The notes below the pieces were generated by a model. It did not search any database, had not been told where the DNA came from, and was given only the letters and a program-made list of their open reading frames with translations. DNA of 64,000 nucleotides from assembly GCA_918026815.1 (NCBI GenBank), contig CAKJVC010000049.1:124001-188000 (forward strand), written 5' to 3'. Positions 10,020-19,636 of this stretch are shown here, in pieces. Position 1 is the first letter of the stretch, and the number at the start of each line of letters is the position of its first letter. Position numbers and translations under genes: made by a program. Origin of the DNA: Chalara sp. BL73 (lineage: Eukaryota > Ascomycota > Leotiomycetes > Helotiales).

Positions 10020-12358
10020 ATGGCAGGTTCGTAGGGTCTATAACTGACGCCTAAATGAGCTCACACATTTACAGAAAACAAGACAGCTGACTCCCAATTC
10101 ATCATTGGGAGAGATGGCACTCTTAACATAGATCGAAAAGGCTCCCTCGTCAGGGAAGTTGATGCGAAGGGACACGAGTTGCCTATGGTGGAACCCCAGA
10201 ACATACCAACAGAGGAAGAGAAAAGAACTCTACGAAAAGTTGCTGGACCGTTGCCGAGGGTAGCTTACTGGCTTTGCGCAGTCGAGTTTGCAGAGCGAGC
10301 TAGCTATTATGGTGTCCAGCCTCTTTTCAGTCAGTTTGTGAACAGACCCATGCCAAAAGGAGGTAACGGTTGGGGTGCACCAAAAAGAGGAACAGACGAT
10401 ACTGCTGGCGCCCTTGGAATGGGATCGGTCAAAGGAACAGCTGTTTCTCAGTCTTTCTCCATGTTGGCTTATGCCCTCCCAGTGTTTTTTGGGTGGCTGT
10501 CTGATACCAAGACTGGTCGGTTCAAGCTTATATGGTAAGTCTATTTTATTGTGTCACTCCCGGCTTCCGTAACACCAATACATGGCTTCAAAGAGAGGCT
10601 ACAGCTGGCATATCTGAAGAAGCCCGGCATGAACCACTTTCCCAAATTGTTATTGTAGTTCATGTATGGCGATTCAAAGAACGACCCTGACGATTGACTA
10701 CGGGAAGGAAAGTCCTCAGCCTTGAGCAGAGCAAAGGCGGCCTTTTTCTTGCCAATACGGGCAAGTTTCTAGTACTTAGAGTTTAGGCCAACATCCGAGC
10801 TCTTATCCAGAGCCTTTTCTTCTTCCTGCTCTACTTAAAATACCACTACTTCATAGCACTAATTTAATGATAGTTGGGGAGTTGGCGTCTGCGGGGTGTC
10901 TCATGTTATCATGTGTTCTGCTGGTGCACGATCACTTTTAGCAGATGGCAGTGCGAAAGGCCCGTTCTTTCTCAGTGTTTATATACTGGCTATTGGAGCA
11001 GCCATGTTTAAGCCAAACATTTCTCCAACCCTCCTGGACCAAATGAAGAATATCACGCCAGAATTGAAAACACTTCCGTCTGGAGAAAGGGTCATAATTG
11101 ATCCCGAGTCAACTGCAGAGAGAGTGATGCTCTGGTTTTATCTTTTAATTAATGTTGGAGGCTTTATGAATGTGCCAACTTCATATACTGAGAAATACGT
11201 GGGATGGTACGTTAGGATTCTGAATTCCAGAAGTTGGCTAAAAAGGGAAACTGACACGGGAATCCTTACAGGTGGTTGTCATTCGTCCTTCCACTGATCC
11301 TCTATCTCCCACTTCTACCACTCTTATTCTACCTTAAAGACAAGTTGATCCTCTACCCGCCTGGTGGAAGTGATCTCGGAAATATCATGCGTATTTTAGG
11401 CATCTGCTTTCGACGCGGTGGTTTTGCCAAGATGTTCAAAAAGAATGGAGGTTTCTTCCAACCAGCAAAACCATCCGTCATCGCCCAAAGTGGTGATCTT
11501 ATCGAGGTGCCATGGAACGACGAATTTGTTGACGATGTTCGTCGCACCTTCCAAGCAACTGGAATTTTCTGCTTCTTCCCGATCCAGATGATCAATGACC
11601 AGGGGTTAGGCGGCTCAGCCAACACTTTAACCACCATGCTGAAAACAAAAGGCGTTCCTAACGACGTCATCGGGAACTTTAACTCTCTTGCAATTATCGT
11701 TATGGCACCCGTACTGAATTATGGGCTTTACCCCTTGCTCCGTAGACGGAACATTCACTACGGTCCCATCGCTCGCATGACGACCGGATTCCTCATAGCT
11801 GTAGCAGCAGGAGCGGGATACGCGCTCATCTCATGGAAGGGTTACCAACTCTCTCCCTGCGGAGATCATGGTACAACATGCTACGATGATAATGGCAACG
11901 CCATGGTGGCACCAATTAGCATCTGGTTTATGGCTATTCCTTACGGACTAGGCGGACTTTCCGAGCTTTTCGTCAACGTACCCGCCTATGGAATTGCCTA
12001 CTCACGTGCTCCAAAGAATATGCGAGGCCTTGTTTCCGCTCTCAATCTCTTCAGCGCCGCTATCGCATATGCTGTTGGACTTGCGACTGCTGCTGTTATC
12101 AAAGACCCATACCTCACTTGGGATTTTGGCGCACCAGCAATCATTGGAATCGTGGCAGCCGCGTTCTTCTATTGGATGTATCGGGATATCGACCAGGAAG
12201 AGTACAGACTAAGCAGGAATCCCGCGAATTATCATGCCGAAAGTGATGAATATTTGAAGCACGAGGGAGAAAGCCCAAAAGGAGCGAGCTTCGATGAGAA
12301 GACTGGGGAACATACAAATGAACATGCTAATGTACCAGCTAGCAAGGAGATCAGCTAA
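10020..12358 (+). CDS. POT/PTR2-type proton-coupled peptide transporter
   Basis: Proposed exons 10020–10026, 10075–10534, 10874–11206 and 11272–12358 give 628 aa, close to fungal PTR2 size. Family signatures are clear: ERASYYG in TM1, the SDTKTGRFK loop, GAAMFKPNISPTLLDQ, and the PTR signature FYLLINVGGF (family FYxxINxG). The second half carries the remaining TM helices and a hydrophilic acidic tail. It imports di- and tripeptides with protons across the plasma membrane. The first exon is only 7 nt (ATGGCAG); if that splice is wrong, an ATG at 10185 is an alternative start. Intron 2 is 339 nt, far longer than the others, yet the peptide on either side joins without a gap (FKLI to WGVGVCGVSHV). 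Mutually consistent phases support the model. Confidence 0.9.
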
Positions 12359-12518
12359 AGCACGGAACAATGTATCCCGGATTGCTAAGCGAATCATGTA
12401 TATTATCTAGTAAGGTCCCTTCGCGGTTCTAGGTCGGGATTTTAATATAGGAAGTCCTCTTTCGAGACCTAAAAATGGCTTTATTTCTTCTACCCCAATA
12501 GTCAACCATGTGTCACGT

Positions 12519-12959
12519 TCAAGCCACCCCAACAACGGGAAACCCCCTCAAAGTAGTCTCAACCAAGTTGCCCTGGCCCGTACTGAACAGCAACTTCATT
12601 TTCCCAGCCGGCTCCTGCTTCTCCCTTGCCAGAACGCACAAGCTAACAAGCTCCTCGAAGAACTCGGTGAACTCCACATGCCCTCTTACACACCACCCAA
12701 TGATCACCGCATCCCATGGTCTGCCCTCCAGCTCGGACCTCAGGGCCCTCATTGTATTTGGCGCATCGTTGGGGTCCAGGTCGAATCCGGCGTTTGTGAA
12801 GGAGTTCGTGAGGCTAGAAGCTTTCGGCTTGGCCCAGTCGGCGGCTATGACTTCGGAGATGGGCTTTCCGGTTAGGTGCTTGCTGATGGAGAGGGTGAGG
12901 ATTGCTTTGGGTGGGGCTGCGGTGGGCACGGTAGTGTGTTTGTTGTAAGCAGGGTGGAG
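12519..12959 (-). CDS. Small uncharacterised fungal protein, 3' exon (5' end unresolved)
   Basis: An open frame of about 146 codons ends at 12519. It has protein-like character: a strand-like start (KAILTLSISKHLTGKPI), an alternating middle (DAPNTMRALRSELEGRPW) and a hydrophobic core block (WDAVIIGWCVRGH), then FFEELVSLC and KLLFSTGQGNLVETTL. It reads like a compact alpha/beta fold, but I cannot name a family. No ATG lies in the frame. A good acceptor (CCAG at 12960–12963, with CTGAC upstream) suggests that an earlier exon carries the start, perhaps between 12960 and 13160. It is convergent with the PTR2 gene, only 160 bp away. Confidence 0.55.
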   Translation of the reverse strand, partial: LHPAYNKHTTVPTAAPPKAILTLSISKHLTGKPISEVIAADWAKPKASSLTNSFTNAGFDLDPNDAPNTMRALRSELEGRPWDAVIIGWCVRGHVEFTEFFEELVSLCVLAREKQEPAGKMKLLFSTGQGNLVETTLRGFPVVGVA

Positions 12960-13922
12960 CTGGTTGGGCGGTTGTGGTTTGGGTCAGGATGGATCTTGAT
13001 TTAGGGGGACATTTACGCGTCTGTGGTCTGTTTTGTTGCAGGTCTGGGTTTAAGTGATGAGGTGAAGGGTTTGGACGTGGGGAGGAGACGGAAGAAGAGA
13101 GATGAACGAAGCGTACAGTGGAAGGTTTAAGTAACTTTACGAATGCGGTTTGCACGGAGCTCAGACGGAGAATGATGCGATGGTGTTCTTATGCTCCGCT
13201 TGTGCCGTGGAGTATATCACTTGCATACAGACATCGGAGCCTATACTTGCAAAATATATGATACTCACTATGGACTTAAATTTGGGATGCTACACCCAGG
13301 TCTTCACAGTACAACACTTCCCATCAGAGATCCCATGAACTTTCCACTTTGAGAAATACATCGGAAATGTATACATATATTGATGGCAGCTAACCATTCT
13401 AGGCGATAATGTAGTCGAAAGAGACCTTAAAGTAACCAACCCATTCCGCTGTCCCGGTAAGAGGCATGAATGAAAGTGTGAGAAGACAATCTAGCAGAAG
13501 TAAAGCGGATTAGAGAGCCCTTGGGTACTCCAAAGGAGTATGGAAAATCTTGGCACGATTTATCAACAACAACTTTACCTCCGCTCTCCCATCTGACAGT
13601 GGTTGATCACCTCCTCCATCACCACCCTGAGCCTATTACGATACCTGTTAATTTTCCGTCTGTTCCGTGCGAAAGTCCGCGCGACCCGCACTAGCGTCCT
13701 GGTCTCGAGCCGTCACAATTCCGTCAAGGGCTGCTTTAAGACCACGAGTAATTTGAACTTTTTCGGGATTTGGAGGAATTTTTAGGAGAGCTACCGCACG
13801 CCATGTCGTCATTGGTAATTCTCCATTCTTGCACATTTATCATATCGCTATAGGATATTGACCTGGAACAGCCAGCAAAAGACACTAGCCAGACGGAGGC
13901 TGTATCTAGCCCTCCGAAAAGG
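12960..13922. other. Intergenic; possible 5' exons of the two flanking genes
   Basis: The left end may hold the missing first exon of the minus-strand small gene. At the right end an ATG (13803) followed by a possible 39-nt intron (13815–13853) could extend the Zn2Cys6 regulator by 27 residues. No other gene was recognised. Confidence 0.4.
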
Positions 13923-15611
13923 ATGAGGCGGCGGATTCGCAAGGCGTGTGAGCCGTGTCGGAAAAGGAAAGTCAAGTGCGATGGTGAAGCCCCTTGCGGG
14001 CTATGCGTTGGGTATGGTTATAGCTGTGTCTATGCCAACGCTGAGGCGCCAGCGCTTGCACAGGCATCTCCCTCGTCTATTCCTCAGCCACAGGGGCGGC
14101 GACCTGTAGCTTCGGCTTCTCAGGTGGTCGAAATTGGGAAGCCCGAGAAGCAGTTATATGTACTCGCTCAAGAGCGGCAGTCTCCGCGGACGACTAAAAC
14201 AAGATTCACCAGGATGGACAGTGCTATTGCGTTTCCAAGAAGCCTCGGGTTATCATTGAATGCAGATGACCCTCCACCATTACAAGCATTTGCTTGGAAT
14301 ACAGGTACTAGAGCCGAAAGTGTGAAAATGGTTCGATCGAGCATCTTTCAATACATTACTCTGCAGGATGTGGAGTCATTCTCAGCCACATACTTTGCTT
14401 CTGTCCATCCAGTATTCGATGTAGTAAATCACGAAAATTTCGATCAATGCGTTACCCGTTGTTGGGCTACTCAGACTATTGACGCTGGATTTGAGGTAGT
14501 ATTATGTGGTGTGGCGGCCCTGGGGTCATTGTTTTCCAGATATACGTTCATGCATGAAGCGGACCTCGTGGAGCAAGCAAGATTGATCTTGGACCGCACG
14601 TTCGCCCACTCAGGGGTTTCGCTCTCCGTGGATTTTGTTGTAGGATGGATTCTGCGTGCGCTCTATCTGCGCTCAACAGCAAGGCCACACGATTCGTGGA
14701 TGGCGATCAGCATAGCAATGCATATCTCCGAGTCCATAGGCCTTCATCAAGAGATGAGCGAGATCAGCACAACGTACAGAACACAGGGTCAAAGGATCTT
14801 TATAAGCGATGCCGAAATCGAGGCACGAAGGAGGATCTTTTGGACCGCGGACTCCTTAAACCGACTTTTTTCTGCTCAGTACGGACGGACGAAGATTACT
14901 CTCCAGAATGTTAGCTGTCAATATCCTACAATTCCTACCAATAATACAGCAGACGACCTTATCAACCTTATACGGTTACTCCCTGATCTATGCGATGTAG
15001 GCTCTCTAAATTCGATTGCTATACTTACAGACGGTATCATGCAGCTAGGAAAGAAAGCCGTAACGAAGTTGCCGCTTCTTTTACTCAGGGCAGACATGAT
15101 CTTTTGCATTTATCGGAAATTGAGATACATCGGCATTGCGACCTCCCCGACGCTGACTGAAGTCATTCTTTCAGTAATTGGTCTAGCACTTGATGCGGCC
15201 AATTCCGTTGCCCTTCGATCAGAGCAATGGTGGACTATCGTTGGTGTGCCATTCCATAGCGTTTGTGTGTTGATCGCTCTCAACACTGTTGAGAGCTTGG
15301 ATCTTCTAAATAAAGCTATAGAAACACTGCAGAATGTAGCAAATATATTCAACACGCAGGTGTCACAGGAGGCACTTCGTACTGCACACCAGCTCGTCAA
15401 GATCTCCGAGAAAAAGAAAAGGAGAGAGCTGGAGTCATTGCAACGATGTCTGAATCTTAATGCAGATATGGCTACTACTATCACGGAAACTCCTTTAGCA
15501 GAAGGGCTACAAGGTATGATGTCATTTGAGTGGCCAACTGATATCGCTCTAGGTTTTTCTGACTTCCTAAATACTTGCGCAGTCGAGGACTTAGGCATGA
15601 CTAACGGATGA
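13923..15611 (+). CDS. Zn2Cys6 fungal transcription factor
   Basis: A 562-aa frame starting at the ATG at 13923. A binuclear zinc cluster lies at residues 9–35 (CEPCRKRKVKC, then CGLC and the last Cys; spacing C-x2-C-x6-C-x5-C-x2-C-x6-C) with the basic RKRK between Cys 2 and 3 that contacts DNA. The middle homology (fungal-specific transcription factor) region begins near residue 140 with YFASVHPVFDVVNHENF and continues through HISESIGLH and RRRIFWTADSLNR. The protein should act in the nucleus; its target genes are unknown. It lies just upstream of the GH43 gene on the same strand, which makes that enzyme a possible but untested target. An upstream mini-exon at 13803–13814 would add in-frame residues before the zinc cluster; the intron needed is unusually short. 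Confidence 0.88.
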   Translation: MRRRIRKACEPCRKRKVKCDGEAPCGLCVGYGYSCVYANAEAPALAQASPSSIPQPQGRRPVASASQVVEIGKPEKQLYVLAQERQSPRTTKTRFTRMDSAIAFPRSLGLSLNADDPPPLQAFAWNTGTRAESVKMVRSSIFQYITLQDVESFSATYFASVHPVFDVVNHENFDQCVTRCWATQTIDAGFEVVLCGVAALGSLFSRYTFMHEADLVEQARLILDRTFAHSGVSLSVDFVVGWILRALYLRSTARPHDSWMAISIAMHISESIGLHQEMSEISTTYRTQGQRIFISDAEIEARRRIFWTADSLNRLFSAQYGRTKITLQNVSCQYPTIPTNNTADDLINLIRLLPDLCDVGSLNSIAILTDGIMQLGKKAVTKLPLLLLRADMIFCIYRKLRYIGIATSPTLTEVILSVIGLALDAANSVALRSEQWWTIVGVPFHSVCVLIALNTVESLDLLNKAIETLQNVANIFNTQVSQEALRTAHQLVKISEKKKRRELESLQRCLNLNADMATTITETPLAEGLQGMMSFEWPTDIALGFSDFLNTCAVEDLGMTNG

Positions 15612-16233
15612 GATGGGCCAAATGTCTCTCATCATAGCCATTGAGCTATCATGAGTATTTTTCTACGCTTAAAAATATTTTTATTTCAAGGGGTTTCGTG
15701 TCTTCCCACCAAAACTGGAGAAAATAGAAACTATTGCTGATTCGCGGAATGTCTTTCGGAGCTCGGGTCAGCTCTAAGACGATGTATACTCAAATGAAGA
15801 GTACACCCAAACTCTATTTTTACCTAGCCATAGCATACACCGCGAATGGTGGGGTATTTTCGGCTTCGTTTTAAAACTTTCGTTCGGGCATTTCTTCCGT
15901 GTTATAAACAAGCTTCACAAATACCGATAATCTGGGGAAGCGAACCCCACCTAATGCTACATCAATCTACCGGGAACAGCCATCCTTTGATGATCTGAAG
16001 AGCCAGACTGCAGTATCAAGTACTTGACAAGCCAACAGAAATAACTCCGGTTGATGGTGCACGTTAAAAGCCTAATCCCTTGTTCATCAACCGTCATGCA
16101 CAACCTCTGTTATTTGATATCGGAATAACGTTTGAGGCTGAATGCTGTTGAAAGGTATTTAAGTCCGGCATGCCCAATTTGTAATTTTTTTTTTTTTTGC
16201 AATTAATGCCCTTCATACATCGTATTTCAAGAC
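15612..16233. other. Intergenic, upstream of GH43 gene
   Basis: About 620 bases, AT-rich, ending in a T12 run (near 16187–16198) some 35 bp before the GH43 start codon. Probably the terminator region of the regulator and the promoter of the enzyme gene. No specific site was recognised. Confidence 0.45.
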
Positions 16234-18101
16234 ATGCTGGCATCACATCTCTTCCATCTCCTGGGCACTGCCTCTGCGGTCTTTGCAGCATCATGGATTG
16301 TTCCTGGTGCTGTCTGGAAAGACACGGCAGGAAACACGATCGATGCTCATGGCGGTATGATCTACCAGCGCGGTACTACCTTCTATTGGATTGGCCAAAG
16401 TGCCAGCAACAGTATGTCTTTATGAATTTCAAGCGGTTGGATCACTCCATTTTAACGATTTTGAGGTGTTACGCCATACCTATATGAATCTACAGACTTG
16501 CTCAACTGGACTCCACACGGCGCACAGGCGTCTATACAATGGCTATGGAGGCCAAAGATAGCCAAACCGAACGGATCCTTCTGGGTGCGTTCTTCCTTGT
16601 TGTCTTTTTTAAAAACAAAATAATGTTTCAACCATATCAACGATCACTCGCTAATGTATTGCCTAGATTTATGGGCAAGTTGATCGTTTGGTTCAACCAC
16701 TAGTCTCTACCCAAATGGTAGGCGGGTACAAGACTAAAGGAGCCGCGGTATCTATTCCACCGAATAGCTACACTTATTCCGACACCGGCATGTTCATGGA
16801 TCCTGATAATAGTATGACCAATCCCCGTATGTTAAACTGCAACCTTAGGACTGAGTAACCCAGGTCAGTGGTACCTTATGACGAGTGCCGATCACAATAC
16901 AGTCCAAGTTAATGAGATCCTCTCTGACGGCACTATTGGAGGCCGCAAAAATTACATCGGTAAGAGCACACCTGAGTGAATGTCGTTTCTCTCTTAAATT
17001 TGCGTTCGCCATATACTAAAGTTCTCCAGCCAGAGGAGCCTATGAAGCTCCGGGAATGTTCAAGGTTGGCAATACGTACTTTGCCATCGTCTCTGGTAAA
17101 ACAGGATGGCGCAGCAACCCCAACAAGATGTTCTGGGCCGACGGTATTAGTGGCGAATTTCATGGTCCTTATGATATTGCTCCCGTAGCAGAGAACACAT
17201 ATAATTCGCAGAACACATTCGAGCTCACGATTAAAGGGAGCTCAACGACTACCTATATCTACATGGGCGATTCGTGGGATAGCAAGGGCGGCCCGAGCTC
17301 TACCTATATATGGCTTCCTATGGCCGTTAGCACGAGGTGGGTTATTTCTCATATGTTGGGTATGCGGAGAATAGTGAATTGGATCATGGCTGATGAAAGT
17401 AGCGCACACACGGTTCAATTGCAATATCATTCTATGTGGAAGGTTGATACCAAGACTGGAGTGGTTTCGTGGCCTAGTAGCAAAAAACGTTATGAGGCCG
17501 AAGATGCTGTCATCACGGGCCGTGCCGGTAGGCCATCATCCATTTTCCCCATTTACCATGGCCTGACGTTAGAATAGCCACTACCAACTGTCATGGCTGC
17601 ATCAGTAAGCGTTCCGTACATCGAGGCGAGTATCCAATCTATCAACTGTCATCATATATCTGACGATAAAACGTAGTGGACTCCAACAGTCAGGTTATCT
17701 TCCACAATGTAACTGGCACTGGCTCTCCGCAATGGGTATCTCTGCACTACACTGTCAATAGCCCAGAAGGTATTCTCTCGCTTCCTACCAACTACTAAGA
17801 ACAATGTCCCCATATCTGAAGCTTCTCGACTAATATTGTGCAGCTGGCTCAGCACATATCAAGGTGAACGACCAAGAAGTGCCAACAAATATCTCCGACT
17901 TCAACTCGCGTGCTGGATACCACAAGGCAGTGCCTGTTGAATTAAATCTGGCCGCCGGCGATATCAACACGATCACCATCGGAGCTATTGGCTCCCAAGG
18001 TAGAATATCCTCGAGATCTTTATCTGATCTGAATACTAATGCCGCTTTGCGCAGATTTTGAGCTGCATATTGACGGTATTGAGATCTTTGAAGACGCATA
18101 G
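16234..18101 (+). CDS. Secreted GH43 exo-beta-1,3-galactanase-like enzyme with CBM35-like domain
   Basis: Exons 16234–16411, 16496–16584, 16667–16811, 16864–16959, 17030–17336, 17400–17527, 17578–17604, 17677–17769, 17844–17999 and 18055–18101 give 421 aa. A signal peptide (HLFHLLGTASAVFAASW) leads into DAHGGMIYQRGTTFYWIG, the N-terminal blade of GH43 subfamily-24-like galactanases. RGAYEAPGMFK holds the probable acid Glu, and NSQNTFEL a Gln where this subfamily lacks the usual Asp base. The C-terminal part, from RYEAEDAVITG, resembles a CBM35 module. The likely role is trimming of beta-1,3-galactan in plant arabinogalactan outside the cell. The 17337–17399 intron is in frame and stop-free, so a 442-aa form is possible; removal fits the family better. 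The 27-nt exon encodes TTNCHGCI. Confidence 0.85.
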
Positions 18102-19636
18102 AACACTGATTGGAGCACATGGTATTCGATGAGGAAGCAGGAAAGGAAGCTCTTTGCAGAACACTCCTCCAAGCTAGCGCTGTTCCTATAAATCATAGAT
18201 ATCTCCTTTAATGGAATGTTATATGTCAATCCCTCAGTGCACCGTGCTCTCACTACGCCACAAATCGTAATGCGTAGGAACAAGCACCAATAAAGGGATG
18301 GGACTAGCTGAGCCAACAGCCAAAGATCGCCCATCGTGCGCCAAAGAGGAAGACAAGGAGATACATAGCTTAGACGTCGGCGCCGGCCGAGAGCATCTTT
18401 TGAAGCAGCGCCAACAAGTAGGCTACGCTGATTAGCAATCCAGATATGATCATGCAGGAAGCAGTGGGTAGCTCCGCCACACTTCAACCCTCAAATGACG
18501 AATGGTCTCCAGGGCGACGCCTCAATGACGGACGATCATCTGAAGAAATTCGCTTGAGCCCTTCTAGAGTCGCGATAGCAAGTAGTAAAGGGTAAGATCG
18601 TTGCCGCTTCCATGGTGAACCCACCCACCTATTCGTGGCTTCGCCAACAAAAGAAATAGTGGTAGTTCCCCGTACTTATCCAATATGCTATTCCCAAGGC
18701 AGTTCTCAGGACGTACCCATCGCTCTTCCCAAGCCCCGCCTAGAACCTTATGCCTTCTATTACTGCCAATTGAATTTTAAAGTACGTATCTTGTACTTTT
18801 CAGATGATCGGAAGTCACTTCCGCTACCCGCGATGGGGAATACGATATAGACACTTGGCATTCCTTCCTGTTGCTCCCTGAGCTGAGACCATATAGGTTA
18901 AGCGTCTCGGAGAAAGAGAAGAGAATTGATTTTTTTTTTAATGATTGAAATACTATCTATGGCTCGAGTTACACGCTACAAGATAGCGAACCCAAGGCTA
19001 TACTAAGCTGGGTATATCAATGATTCACATCGACTGGAGCAGTTCTATCCGATCCATAAGCGCAACTAGTTGTGAGCAACTAATTGTGAGCAACGTAATG
19101 TCCTTGGTAGCTACCGTTAGGCTTTTATGTAATGCCTAGAGTGGCATTCAAGGAAGCCATACCTCTCTCTTTTATCATCTTGATGCGCCTAGCGCCTAAG
19201 GTTGTAGTGACTGGACTGAAATACAGAGCACCGATTCTAACTATATCGGGCTAGTTCATATTTAGCCACAAATGTGGATCTATCGATATTTGCTATCTAG
19301 GATCGCTTTGTGCTACAATCTTTGCTGAGAATAAGCCTGTGCTCTCTTCGTTTCAGCCAGGGGCTAATTAGGAGCAAGCAATTCCCACTAGTCGTTGCAA
19401 GCTTTAAAATCTATCAAGAGTCTCAATATGGTTCAAAACCCGAGATATAGATACAGTGTACATCAATTGAAATGCAGTAGGTGCGGAGCGAAGCCCAGAT
19501 GAAAGGAGAGCTACAACTCGTAGAACACCTTCCAAGATCATATGTTCTTTCTGTCTTTAGGTAGTCTGAGAGGATGGAGTTCAGCCAAAGGACCTGATGG
19601 TGGGCCAGCTGGATTATTCGTAGAGGATATGCGGCA
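18102..19636. other. Intergenic between GH43 and histidine kinase, convergent
   Basis: About 1.5 kb between two convergent genes. It contains a short direct repeat (19063–19090) and a T-rich run near 18930. The ORFs are short and unrecognised. Confidence 0.5.
19063..19090. repeat. 14-bp imperfect tandem repeat
   Basis: Two copies of CAACTARTTGTGAG in tandem with one mismatch; the first contains the palindrome CAACTAGTTG. Function unknown. Confidence 0.7.

Noticed and set aside
17605..17676. Apparent GC–AG intron in the GH43 gene (GCGAGT donor)
   Set aside because: A canonical donor, GTAAGC at 17605, gives the same downstream frame and a better peptide, so a non-canonical intron is not needed.
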